A DNA stretch of 64,000 bases. Source: Pseudomonas putida (GTDB lineage: Bacteria; Pseudomonadota; Gammaproteobacteria; Pseudomonadales; Pseudomonadaceae). The position numbers and the translations under genes are program-made. The notes under the pieces are model-generated. The model was not told the DNA's origin, did not search any database, and saw only the letters and a program-made list of their open reading frames with translations. Where the stretch lies: contig NZ_JANHLK010000022.1 in the NCBI RefSeq assembly GCF_028682635.1, positions 1-64,000 of the forward strand, given 5' to 3'. Shown piece after piece: positions 51,964-60,558 of this stretch (the first letter of the stretch is position 1; each line of letters starts with the position of its first letter).

Positions 51964-54900
51964 GTGTCGATTCATGTCGCATTGCATCACGTCACACATT
52001 ATCGCTATGACCGCGCTGTCGAGCTGGGTCCGCAGATTGTTCGCCTGCGTCCGGCCGCCCACAGTCGCACGCGGATACTCTCCTATGCGCTGAAAGTCTC
52101 GCCCGAACAGCATTTCATCAACTGGCAGCAGGACCCCCAGGGTAATTACCTGGCGCGGTTGGTGTTCCCTGAGAAAACCGACGAGCTGCGCATCGAAGTC
52201 GATCTGCTGGCGGAAATGGCGGTGTTCAATCCGTTCGACTTTTTCCTCGAGCCCTACGCCGAAAAGATCCCATTCGCCTACGCAAGCGACGAGCGCAAGG
52301 AATTGGCCCCGTACCTGGAAACCCTGCCCCTGACGCCAAAGTTCCAGGCTTATCTGGACGGCATCGACCGCACACCATTGCCGGCCGTGGATTTCCTCGT
52401 CGCGCTCAACCAGCGCCTGAGCGAAGACATCAACTACCTGATCCGCATGGAGCCGGGGGTGCAAACGCCCGAGCACACCCTGGAGCAGGCTTCCGGCTCC
52501 TGCCGCGATTCGGCATGGCTGCTGGTACAACTGCTGCGCAACCTGGGATTGGCCGCGCGTTTCGTGTCGGGTTACCTGATTCAATTGACCGCTGACCTGA
52601 AAAGTCTCGATGGTCCTTCCGGGACCGACGTGGATTTCACCGACCTGCACGCCTGGTGCGAGGTGTATCTGCCCGGTGCCGGCTGGATCGGCCTGGATGC
52701 GACCTCGGGGCTGTTTGCCGGTGAAGGACACATACCATTGGCCTGTAGTCCCGATCCGTCCTCTGCGGCACCGATCAGCGGCTTGGTGGAACCGTGCGAG
52801 TGCGAATTCAGCCACGAAATGTCGGTGGAACGGATCTGGGAAGCTCCGCGGGTCACCAAGCCTTACACCGAAGAGCAGTGGCAGGCGATCCAGGCCCTTG
52901 GCCGGCAGATCGACGCCGACCTGTTGGCGGGCGATGTGCGCCTGACCATGGGCGGTGAGCCGACGTTCGTGTCCATCGATGACCCGGACGGCGCCGAGTG
53001 GAACACCGCGGCACTGGGGCCGACCAAGCGCCAGCTGTCCGCCGAACTGTTCCAGCGCATGCGTAAACGTTATGCCCCGCAAGGCCTGGTGCATTTTGGC
53101 CAGGGCAAGTGGTACCCCGGCGAGCAACTGCCACGCTGGTCGCTCAATTGCTATTGGCGCCGCGACGGTGTGCCGATCTGGCACAACAGCGCGCTGATCG
53201 CCGACGAGCAGCAGGATTATGGCGCCAATGGCGAATTGGCCGGGCGTTTCCTGGCGAGTGTCGCCGAGCGGTTGAAAATTCCGACACGTTTTGTGTTCCC
53301 TGCGTACGAAGACAATTTCTATTACCTCTGGCGCGAAGGCACTTTGCCGCAGAACGTCAGCGCCGAAGACTCGCGACTCGAGGAGCCCCTGGAGCGCGCG
53401 CGGTTGCGCAAAGTCTTCAGCCAGGGCCTGGACAAGGTGATTGGCCAGGTCCTGCCGCTCGCGCGCACCGCCAAGGGCGATCAATGGCAAAGCGGGCGCT
53501 GGTATCTGCGTGACGAGCACTGCCGGCTGGTGCCGGGGGACTCGCCGCTGGGGTATCGCCTGCCACTGGGCTCACAACCGTGGGTGAAGGCGGCGGAGTA
53601 TCCGTTCATTCACCCCAACGATCCGAACCAGGATTTCCCGCCGCTGCCTGACACCGGGCAACTGCAGCGCCAGGGCACGGCGGCGCTGATTGAAGATCGG
53701 CCACCGAAGATCGATGAGTCCGCCGACTGGCTGACCCGCACCGCGTTCTGCGCCGAAGCGCGGGAAGGCCGGTTGTACCTGTTCCTGCCGCCGCTGGAGC
53801 GGGTCGAAGACTATCTGGAACTCGTCGCAGCCATCGAAGCCACCGCCGAGGAGCTGCATTGCCCGGTGTTGCTGGAAGGTTACGAGCCGCCGAGCGATCC
53901 GCGCCTGAGCAACTTTCGCATCACCCCTGATCCGGGCGTGATCGAAGTCAACGTGCAGCCTTCGGCGACCTGGGACGAACTGGTTGAACGCACCGAGTTT
54001 CTATATGAGGAAGCGCGCCAGACCCGACTCACCACCGAGAAATTCATGATCGACGGCCGGCATACCGGCACCGGTGGGGGTAACCACTTCGTACTGGGGG
54101 GCGCGACTCCGGCTGACTCACCGTTTCTGCGGCGTCCGGATTTGCTGCGCAGCCTGATCAGCTACTGGCATAACCATCCGTCGCTGTCGTACCTGTTTTC
54201 CGGGCTGTTCATCGGCCCCACATCCCAGGCCCCGCGTATCGACGAAGCACGCAACGACGCCTTGTATGAACTGGAAATTGCTTTCGCCCAGATGCCCGAG
54301 CCGGGCGAGGAGTGCGCGCCCTGGCTGGTGGATCGATTGCTGCGCAACCTGTTGATCGACGTGACCGGCAATACCCATCGCGCCGAGTTCTGTATCGACA
54401 AACTCTATTCGCCGGATGGCGCGACCGGTCGCCTGGGCTTGCTGGAGTTGCGGGCCTTTGAAATGCCGCCCCATGCACGCATGAGCCTGGCCCAGCAGCT
54501 ATTGCTGCGGGCGTTGGTCGCACGGTTCTGGCGCGAGCCTTATGCGCCGCCGAAACTGGCGCGCTGGGGCACGGAGCTGCACGACCGATTCCTGTTGCCG
54601 CACTTTATCGAACAGGATTTCGCCGATGTTATCGTCGACCTCAATGCCGCCGGTTATCCGGTGCGGGCAGAGTGGTTTGCGGCGCACCTGCAATTCCGCT
54701 TTCCCAAGGTCGGCGACTACGCCGTCAATGGCATCGAGCTGGAACTGCGCCAGGCCCTTGAGCCGTGGCATGTGCTGGGCGAGGAGGGCGCGGTCGGTGG
54801 CACGGTGCGTTACGTGGACTCGTCCCTGGAGCGCCTGCAGGTCAAGCTCAGCGGACTGCCGCCGCAACGCTACCTGCTGACCTGCAACGGCATACCTGTG

Positions 54901-55239
54901 CCGTTGCAGCCCACCGGGCGGGTTGGCGAGTTCGTCGCCGGGGTGCGCTTTCGTGCCTGGCAACCGGCCAACTGTCTGCAGCCGACCATCCCGGTCCATG
55001 CGCCGCTGGTGTTCGACCTGCTCGACACCTGGATGGGCCGTTCGCTGGGCGGTTGCCAGTACCACGTCGCCCATCCGGGCGGGCGCAATTACGAGACCTT
55101 GCCCGTCAACGCCAATGAAGCCGAGAGTCGGCGAATGGCGCGTTTTTTCCGTATCGGACACACGCCGGGGAAACTTCCGATACCGAATATGGAAATTAAC
55201 GACGAGCTGCCGATGACACTCGATTTGCGACGTTTCTAA
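51964..55239 (+). CDS. Transglutaminase-like / DUF2126 putative amidoligase
   Basis: A 1091-residue two-part protein. Residues 1-290 form a bacterial transglutaminase-like domain with triad Cys180 (GSCRDSAWLLVQLL), His229 (DLHAWCEVYLPG) and Asp245. From about 325 (LTMGGEPTFVSIDDPDGAEW) begins DUF2126, proposed to be a COOH-NH2 ligase of the glutamine-synthetase/GCS2 fold; DGRHTGTGGGNHFVLGGATP is its best block. The start is a GTG six bases after a perfect AGGAGG. It is the first of three genes likely making and processing an unknown peptide or amide. Nothing shows the substrate. Confidence 0.9.
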   Translation: MSIHVALHHVTHYRYDRAVELGPQIVRLRPAAHSRTRILSYALKVSPEQHFINWQQDPQGNYLARLVFPEKTDELRIEVDLLAEMAVFNPFDFFLEPYAEKIPFAYASDERKELAPYLETLPLTPKFQAYLDGIDRTPLPAVDFLVALNQRLSEDINYLIRMEPGVQTPEHTLEQASGSCRDSAWLLVQLLRNLGLAARFVSGYLIQLTADLKSLDGPSGTDVDFTDLHAWCEVYLPGAGWIGLDATSGLFAGEGHIPLACSPDPSSAAPISGLVEPCECEFSHEMSVERIWEAPRVTKPYTEEQWQAIQALGRQIDADLLAGDVRLTMGGEPTFVSIDDPDGAEWNTAALGPTKRQLSAELFQRMRKRYAPQGLVHFGQGKWYPGEQLPRWSLNCYWRRDGVPIWHNSALIADEQQDYGANGELAGRFLASVAERLKIPTRFVFPAYEDNFYYLWREGTLPQNVSAEDSRLEEPLERARLRKVFSQGLDKVIGQVLPLARTAKGDQWQSGRWYLRDEHCRLVPGDSPLGYRLPLGSQPWVKAAEYPFIHPNDPNQDFPPLPDTGQLQRQGTAALIEDRPPKIDESADWLTRTAFCAEAREGRLYLFLPPLERVEDYLELVAAIEATAEELHCPVLLEGYEPPSDPRLSNFRITPDPGVIEVNVQPSATWDELVERTEFLYEEARQTRLTTEKFMIDGRHTGTGGGNHFVLGGATPADSPFLRRPDLLRSLISYWHNHPSLSYLFSGLFIGPTSQAPRIDEARNDALYELEIAFAQMPEPGEECAPWLVDRLLRNLLIDVTGNTHRAEFCIDKLYSPDGATGRLGLLELRAFEMPPHARMSLAQQLLLRALVARFWREPYAPPKLARWGTELHDRFLLPHFIEQDFADVIVDLNAAGYPVRAEWFAAHLQFRFPKVGDYAVNGIELELRQALEPWHVLGEEGAVGGTVRYVDSSLERLQVKLSGLPPQRYLLTCNGIPVPLQPTGRVGEFVAGVRFRAWQPANCLQPTIPVHAPLVFDLLDTWMGRSLGGCQYHVAHPGGRNYETLPVNANEAESRRMARFFRIGHTPGKLPIPNMEINDELPMTLDLRRF

Positions 55240-55327
55240 TTCGTACGCGACGCCCGGATTTTTCGTCTATCCGGGTGTCATGAGCGTGCGTTAGTCTGAC
55301 CGTTCATTGCTGTCTGCCGAGCATTCC

Positions 55328-57814
55328 ATGCCTGACCTGCTAGACCGCTACCCGCTGACGGCGGGCACCTATCACGAATTGCTCGACGACAGCGGGGCCG
55401 TACGGCCGCACTGGCGTCGGCTGTTCGACCAGTTGCAGCGCAGCACGCCCGCGCAGTTGGTGCAGCGTCAGGCGCTGCTGGCCCGGCAGATCCAGGAAAA
55501 CGGCGTCACCTATAATGTCTATGCCGATCCCAAGGGCGCCGATCGACCCTGGGAGCTGGACTTGCTGCCCCATGTGATTGCCGCCGATGAGTGGGAGCAA
55601 ATGTCCGCCGGCATCGCCCAGCGTGCGCGCTTGCTCAATGCCGTGCTGGCCGATCTCTATGGTCCGCAACGCTTGATCGCCGAAGGTCTGCTGCCGGCCG
55701 AGCTGGTCTTTGGCCACAACAATTTCCTCTGGCCCTGTCAGGGCATCCAGCCGCCTGACGGCGCCTTTTTACATCTGTACGCCGTGGATCTGGCGCGTAC
55801 GCCCGATGGCCGCTGGTGGGTAACGGCGGACCGCACTCAGGCGCCGTCCGGAGCTGGCTACGCCCTGGAAAACCGCACTATCGTGTCCCGGGCCTTTCCC
55901 GAGTTGTACCGTGACTTGAAGGTGCAGCATCTGGCCGGATTTTTCCGTACCCTCCAGGAGACCCTGGCTCGCCAGGCGCCCAGCGATGAAGAGGCGCCCC
56001 TGGTGGTCCTGCTGACGCCGGGGCGTTTCAACGAAAGCTATTTCGAACACCTGTACCTGGCGCGGCAGCTCGGCTATCCGCTGGTGGAGGGCGGCGACCT
56101 GACGGTGCGTGATGCCACGGTCTACCTGAAGACCCTGAGCGGCCTGCGTCGGGTCCACGCGATCATGCGCCGGCTCGACGACGACTTCTGCGACCCGCTG
56201 GAATTGCGCACCGACTCCGCCCTGGGCGTACCAGGGCTGCTTGAGGCCGTGCGGCAGGGGCGAGTGCTGGTGGCCAACGCCCTCGGCAGCGGGGTGCTGG
56301 AATCGCCGGGCTTGCTGGGTTTCCTGCCGAAGATCAATCAATTCCTGTTTGGCGAAGAGCTGATCCTGCCGTCCATCGCCACCTGGTGGTGCGGTGAAGC
56401 GCCTGTGCTGGCCCAAGCCCTGGAAAAACTGCCGGAACTGCTGATAAAGCCAGCATTTCCGTCCCAGAGCTTTGCACCGGTGTTTGGTAGGGATTTGAGT
56501 GAATTACAGCGCGATGAGCTCGCCGAGCGCATGCAGGCACGCCCTTATGCCTATGTTGCGCAAGAACTTGCCCAGCTGTCCCAGGCGCCTGTCTGGCAGG
56601 CCGAGGACGGCCAATTGCAACCCCGGGCCATCGGCATGCGTGTGTATGCGGTGGCCAGTCGCGAAGGTTATCGGGTGTTGCCAGGTGGTTTAACCCGTGT
56701 GGCCGCCGAGGCGGATGCCGAAGTGGTGTCGATGCAGCGGGGCGGTGCAAGCAAAGACACCTGGGTGCTGGGGAATCGCCCACCCAGCGGCGAACAGTGG
56801 AAAACCCAACGCAACATCGGCGTGCATGATCTGGTGCGTCGCGATCCGTATCTGCCCTCGCGGGTCGTGGAAAACCTGTTCTGGTTCGGCCGCTACTGCG
56901 AACGCTGCGATGACAGTGCACGGTTGTTGCGCATCATGCTGGCGCGGTATGTCGACGGCGATGACCCACAGGCCCTGGACGCCGCGGTTGATCTTGGCGA
57001 GCGACTGAACCTGCTACCCGATGAAGGTGAACTGCCCGAACGGTTGCTGGCCGCGATACTCGGCGCTGACTGGCCGTTCAGCCTGCGTTCCAACCTGCAG
57101 CGTTTGCAATGGGCGGCCTCGCAGGTGCGGGGCAAACTCTCGCGGGAAAACTGGCAGGCGCTGGTGGAGTTGCAACGCGAAGCGATGGAACTCGAGACCG
57201 AGGAGCCGGACTTCGGTGAGCTGCTGGACTTCCTCAACCGGCTGGTGATGTCCCTGGCGGCACTGTCCGGTTTTGCCCTGGACGACATGACCCGGGACGA
57301 GGGCTGGCGATTCCTGATGATCGGCCGGCGCATCGAGCGCCTGCAGTTTCTCAGCGCCAGCCTGGCGGCGTTCCTGCGAGGCGCCGGGGCTTTCGATCAG
57401 GCGGGGCTGGAATGGTTGCTGGAGCTGGGCAACAGCAGCATCACCTATCGTTCGCGGTACCTCGCGGTGGCGCAATTGATCCCGGTGCTCGACCTGTTGT
57501 TGCTCGATGAGCAAAACCCGCATGCGGTACTGTTCCAGTTGAAATTGGTGACCCGCACGCTCAAGCACCTGTGCGACGATTTTGGTACCCCTCGCGAGGC
57601 GGGCCTGGCGCAGTTGGTGGAGCGTCTGGCGCGTTTCGACCTGGCCTGCCTGGAGAACCCGTTGTTTGGCGCCACCAGCGTGCGCGCCGCCATCGAAGGG
57701 CTGGCCGATCTGCTGCAAGAAATCGCCGATGCCAGCGGGCAGGTTTCGGATCGCCTGGCCTTGCGTCACTTTGCCCACGTTGATGATGTCAGCCAGCGCA
57801 CGGTGTCCGTCTGA
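55328..57814 (+). CDS. Circularly permuted ATP-grasp / alpha-E fusion protein
   Basis: An 828-residue fusion. The N-terminal half (about 60-470) matches the circularly permuted type 2 ATP-grasp family (DUF404/DUF407), with PHVIAADEWEQMSAGIAQRA and YALENRTIVSRAFP. The C-terminal part (about 500-810, SRVVENLFWFGRYCERCDD) is the helical alpha-E domain (DUF403). Such proteins are predicted amide-bond-forming enzymes acting with transglutaminase-like partners. The ATG at 55328 is preferred over a TTG seven codons earlier. The stop overlaps the next start. Confidence 0.9.
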   Translation: MPDLLDRYPLTAGTYHELLDDSGAVRPHWRRLFDQLQRSTPAQLVQRQALLARQIQENGVTYNVYADPKGADRPWELDLLPHVIAADEWEQMSAGIAQRARLLNAVLADLYGPQRLIAEGLLPAELVFGHNNFLWPCQGIQPPDGAFLHLYAVDLARTPDGRWWVTADRTQAPSGAGYALENRTIVSRAFPELYRDLKVQHLAGFFRTLQETLARQAPSDEEAPLVVLLTPGRFNESYFEHLYLARQLGYPLVEGGDLTVRDATVYLKTLSGLRRVHAIMRRLDDDFCDPLELRTDSALGVPGLLEAVRQGRVLVANALGSGVLESPGLLGFLPKINQFLFGEELILPSIATWWCGEAPVLAQALEKLPELLIKPAFPSQSFAPVFGRDLSELQRDELAERMQARPYAYVAQELAQLSQAPVWQAEDGQLQPRAIGMRVYAVASREGYRVLPGGLTRVAAEADAEVVSMQRGGASKDTWVLGNRPPSGEQWKTQRNIGVHDLVRRDPYLPSRVVENLFWFGRYCERCDDSARLLRIMLARYVDGDDPQALDAAVDLGERLNLLPDEGELPERLLAAILGADWPFSLRSNLQRLQWAASQVRGKLSRENWQALVELQREAMELETEEPDFGELLDFLNRLVMSLAALSGFALDDMTRDEGWRFLMIGRRIERLQFLSASLAAFLRGAGAFDQAGLEWLLELGNSSITYRSRYLAVAQLIPVLDLLLLDEQNPHAVLFQLKLVTRTLKHLCDDFGTPREAGLAQLVERLARFDLACLENPLFGATSVRAAIEGLADLLQEIADASGQVSDRLALRHFAHVDDVSQRTVSV

Positions 57815-58701
57815 TGAGCGCTCGCTACCAGATTTTCCACGATACCCATTATCACTACGACAGCCCGGTGTCCCTGGCCCAGCAGCTGGCGCATCTGTGG
57901 CCCAGGCCTTGTGCGTGGCAGCATTGCTCCGATCAGCAACTGCAGATCAGCCCGGTCCCGACTTCGCGACGCGATGAGCTGGATGTGTTCGGCAACCCGC
58001 TGACCCGCCTGGCGTTCGAACGTCCCCATGATGAACTGCTGGTCAACGCCAGCCTGACGATCGAAGTGCTGCCCCGCCCCGTGGTCGACTTCAATCGGTC
58101 TCCAGCGTGGGAAGCCACCCGCAGCGCGCTGACCTACAGCAGCCAGCCGCTTGCGCCCGAAATGCTCGAAGCCTGCCGTTACCGGTTCGAATCCCCTTAT
58201 GTGCATCTGAAGCGCAACTTCGTCGAGTTTTCCGAGAGCTGCTTTCCGGCAGGAAGGCCGCTGTTGCTCGGCGTCCAGGCCTTGATGGAGAAAATCTTCA
58301 GCGAGTTTACTTTCGATGCCGAAGCGACGCAGGTCGCGACACCTTTGGTGGAAGTGCTGGAACGCCGGCGTGGGGTTTGCCAGGACTTCGCGCACCTGAT
58401 GCTCGCATGCGTGCGCTCCCGTGGATTGGCCGCGCGTTATATCAGCGGCTACCTGCTGACCCAGCCACCACCCGGCCAACCGCGATTGATCGGTGCCGAT
58501 GCTTCCCATGCCTGGGTGTCGGTGTATTGCCCGGTGTCGGGATGGGTGGATTTCGATCCGACCAACAATGTACAACCGGCGCTGGAGCACATCACCCTGG
58601 CCTGGGGCCGGGATTTCTCCGATGTGTCGCCGTTGCGTGGGGTCATCCTGGGGGGCGGCAACCATGATCCGGAAGTCCGCGTCACAGTGATGCCATTGTA
58701 G
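57814..58701 (+). CDS. Transglutaminase-like cysteine protease family protein
   Basis: A 295-residue single-domain protein. The N-terminal beta part starts YQIFHDTHYHYDSPVSLAQQ. The catalytic triad is Cys189 in RRGVCQDFAHLML, His232 in DASHAWVSVY and Asp248 in VDFDPTNN. It resembles the N-terminal domain of the first gene in the operon. In this context it probably hydrolyses or transfers the amide bonds made by the two ligases; that is inference. The TGATG overlap shows coupling. Confidence 0.92.
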   Translation: MSARYQIFHDTHYHYDSPVSLAQQLAHLWPRPCAWQHCSDQQLQISPVPTSRRDELDVFGNPLTRLAFERPHDELLVNASLTIEVLPRPVVDFNRSPAWEATRSALTYSSQPLAPEMLEACRYRFESPYVHLKRNFVEFSESCFPAGRPLLLGVQALMEKIFSEFTFDAEATQVATPLVEVLERRRGVCQDFAHLMLACVRSRGLAARYISGYLLTQPPPGQPRLIGADASHAWVSVYCPVSGWVDFDPTNNVQPALEHITLAWGRDFSDVSPLRGVILGGGNHDPEVRVTVMPL

Positions 58702-58779
58702 GAGCGGGGGTCAGCAGCAAAGCTGCCAACCCCGGTCACAGATCCGTGGGCCTGATCAGATCATCCGGCCCGGAGGGAC

Positions 58780-58959
58780 TCAGGCGTCAGGCGCCTGATC
58801 TTTCGGTGCATCAACATCGTCATCTGCCGCGACTTCACCGTCAGGGTTCAGTGCCGCTTCGTCAGCCATTGCTTTCTTGCGCTGAAGTTTTTCCTCTTTC
58901 TTCTGTTCCTTGGCCAGGTCTCTCTGACGTTTGGCGAAGGAGTAATTGGGTTTGGCCAT
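58780..58959 (-). CDS. Small charged protein, 59 residues
   Basis: A short minus-strand gene: MAKPNYSFAKRQRDLAKEQ, then a Lys/Glu-rich helix, then an acidic end rich in Asp and Ala. An AGAGGA ribosome site lies seven bases before the ATG. The basic first half and acidic second half suggest a disordered or coiled nucleic-acid-binding protein; similar short proteins occur in other pseudomonads, by memory only. The function is unknown. Confidence 0.7.
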   Translation of the reverse strand: MAKPNYSFAKRQRDLAKEQKKEEKLQRKKAMADEAALNPDGEVAADDDVDAPKDQAPDA

Positions 58960-59028
58960 GGGCGATCCTCTGGGGTCGAAGGTGAGGTTTGAGCGGCGCG
59001 TATTCTGCCCTGTATCGGTGCCAAGTCG

Positions 59029-59616
59029 TTAGTCGGGTTTTTGCTCGACCCACTTGGGCGGTACAGTCGGCTGCCAGCGATCGAGGGCGTCGAGCAGCGT
59101 CTGCGGCGATTCGCTCACCTGCAGCATGTCACGGTGTGCTGCGCGAACGAAGCCTTCGCCGACGATGTGATCGAGAAAACCGGTGAGTTTGCTGTAGAAA
59201 CCATTCACTTCCAGCAAACCCAGCGGTTTGCCGTGGTAGCCCAATTGGCCCCAGGTCCAGACTTCGAACAATTCTTCCAGGGTGCCCAGGCCGCCGGGCA
59301 GAGCGATGAAGGCATCGCTGAGTTCGGCCATCCGCGCCTTGCGCGCATGCATGCCGTCGACCACTTCCAGGCGGGTCAGGCCGCTGTGGCCGATTTCCTT
59401 GTCCTTGAGGCTCTGCGGGATGATGCCGATCACTTCGCCGCCGGCCGCCAATGCCGCGTCGGCAACAATGCCCATCAGCCCCACGGCGCCACCGCCGTAG
59501 ACCAGGGTCAGCTTGCGTTCGGCCAGTGCCTGGCCGAGGGCCACGGCTGCTTCACGATAAGCCGGGTTGGTGCCAGTGCTGGCGCCGCAGAAAACACAAA
59601 CGGATGCTAGAGACAT
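59029..59616 (-). CDS. LOG-family nucleoside 5'-monophosphate phosphoribohydrolase
   Basis: A 195-residue Rossmann-fold protein of the TIGR00730/LOG family, which cleaves the base from nucleoside monophosphates (cytokinin ribotides in plants, AMP or others in bacteria). The signature PGGLGTLEELFEVWTW and GGGAVGLMGIVADAAL are intact. It starts MSLASVCVFCGASTG. The gene lies next to azurin and nadE, as I recall in P. aeruginosa. Confidence 0.92.
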   Translation of the reverse strand: MSLASVCVFCGASTGTNPAYREAAVALGQALAERKLTLVYGGGAVGLMGIVADAALAAGGEVIGIIPQSLKDKEIGHSGLTRLEVVDGMHARKARMAELSDAFIALPGGLGTLEELFEVWTWGQLGYHGKPLGLLEVNGFYSKLTGFLDHIVGEGFVRAAHRDMLQVSESPQTLLDALDRWQPTVPPKWVEQKPD

Positions 59617-59676
59617 GCCTTACTCCAGGGTCGATCAGGGCCACAGAGTAAAGGCAGGCGCGCTGCGCTCCAAGGG

Positions 59677-59766
59677 CTAAACTTCGCGCCTGGGCGTTTC
59701 GCAGGTTCCGCTGGCACCGCAGGCATAGGCGGCGAGCAAGCTGCACAACAGGCTGTTGATGGACAT
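59677..59766 (-). CDS. Possible very small protein, 29 residues
   Basis: A 30-codon frame upstream of the LOG gene, with GGAG eight bases before the ATG. The peptide MSINSLLCSLLAAYACGAS has a hydrophobic start and three cysteines in all, then a polar end. It could be a leader or membrane peptide, or chance. Confidence 0.35.
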   Translation of the reverse strand: MSINSLLCSLLAAYACGASGTCETPRREV

Positions 59767-59856
59767 AACAGACGCTCCGAAAAATGAGGACGGTCTGATG
59801 ATAGGGCCGGGGCAGACGCCTGGCTGGTAGATTGTCTCGATCGGTCTCATAGCCCG

Positions 59857-59874
59857 AAAGTTGTATACAATTTT
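59857..59874. promoter_or_regulatory. Operator-like palindrome upstream of azurin
   Basis: A perfect ten-base palindrome TTGTATACAA at 59861-59870, extended by AAA/TTT flanks with one mismatched pair, 90 bases upstream of the azurin ATG. Its form fits a dimeric GntR-type regulator, but no such gene is near. Confidence 0.35.
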
Positions 59875-59960
59875 TGCTTCAGGTCATAGGAACTTGCGAA
59901 GTTTTCAGGCAGTCTTCTGTTCATTCGCATTTTTCATTCACCCTGCCTTGGAGATTCACC

Positions 59961-60407
59961 ATGTTTGCCAAACTTGTTGCGGTATCCCTGCTGACACTGG
60001 CCAGCAGCCAATTGATGGCTGCCGAGTGCGAGACCACCATTGATTCCACCGATCAAATGTCCTTCAGCACCAAGGCCATGGAAATCGACAAGAGCTGCAA
60101 GACCTTTACCGTCAAGCTGACTCACTCCGGCAACCTGCCGAAGAACGTCATGGGCCATAACTGGGTGTTGAGCAAAGAAGCCGACATGCAGCCGATCGCC
60201 ACCGACGGCCTGAGCGCGGGCATCGACAAGAACTACCTGAAGGAAGGTGACGCGCGCGTTATCGCCCACACCAAGGTCATCGGCGCCAAGGAAACCGATT
60301 CTGTGACCTTCGATGTGTCGAAGCTCGATGCCAATGAAAAATACGGTTTCTTCTGCTCGTTCCCAGGCCACATCTCGATGATGAAAGGTACGGTTACCCT
60401 GAAGTAA
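59961..60407 (+). CDS. azu: Azurin
   Basis: Azurin is a periplasmic blue-copper electron carrier. The 148-residue precursor has a 20-residue signal peptide ending LMA, and the mature protein starts AECETTIDSTDQM. All copper ligands are in place in mature numbering: His46 (GHNW), Cys112, His117 and Met121 (FFCSFPGHISMMKG), with the Cys3-Cys26 disulfide pair. The ATG at 59961 follows a GGAG site. A strong terminator follows. I see no clear TTGAT-N4-ATCAA ANR site upstream. Confidence 0.97.
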   Translation: MFAKLVAVSLLTLASSQLMAAECETTIDSTDQMSFSTKAMEIDKSCKTFTVKLTHSGNLPKNVMGHNWVLSKEADMQPIATDGLSAGIDKNYLKEGDARVIAHTKVIGAKETDSVTFDVSKLDANEKYGFFCSFPGHISMMKGTVTLK

Positions 60408-60416
60408 TCGAAATGC

Positions 60417-60455
60417 GTACAAAAAAAGCGTCCACCTGGGACGCTTTTTTTGTAC
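60417..60455. terminator. Terminator after azurin
   Basis: A long, almost perfect hairpin with arms GTACAAAAAAAGCGTCC and its complement. The A- and T-runs on both sides make it bidirectional. Confidence 0.9.
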
Positions 60456-60456
60456 T

Positions 60457-60546
60457 TGTAGGAGCTGCCGAAGGCTGCGATCTTTTGATCTTGCTCTTGA
60501 ACAAAGTCAAAAGATCGCAGCCTCGTTTCACTCGACAGCTCCTACA
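60457..60546. repeat. Long inverted repeat, second repeat family, diverged
   Basis: Related to 41022-41100: the left arm starts TGTAGGAGCTGCCGAAGGC and continues GCGATCTTTTGA. The right arm is interrupted by CTCGTTTCACTCGA, so only its ends and middle pair. Confidence 0.85.
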
Positions 60547-60558
60547 GGTGTCGGCAGC

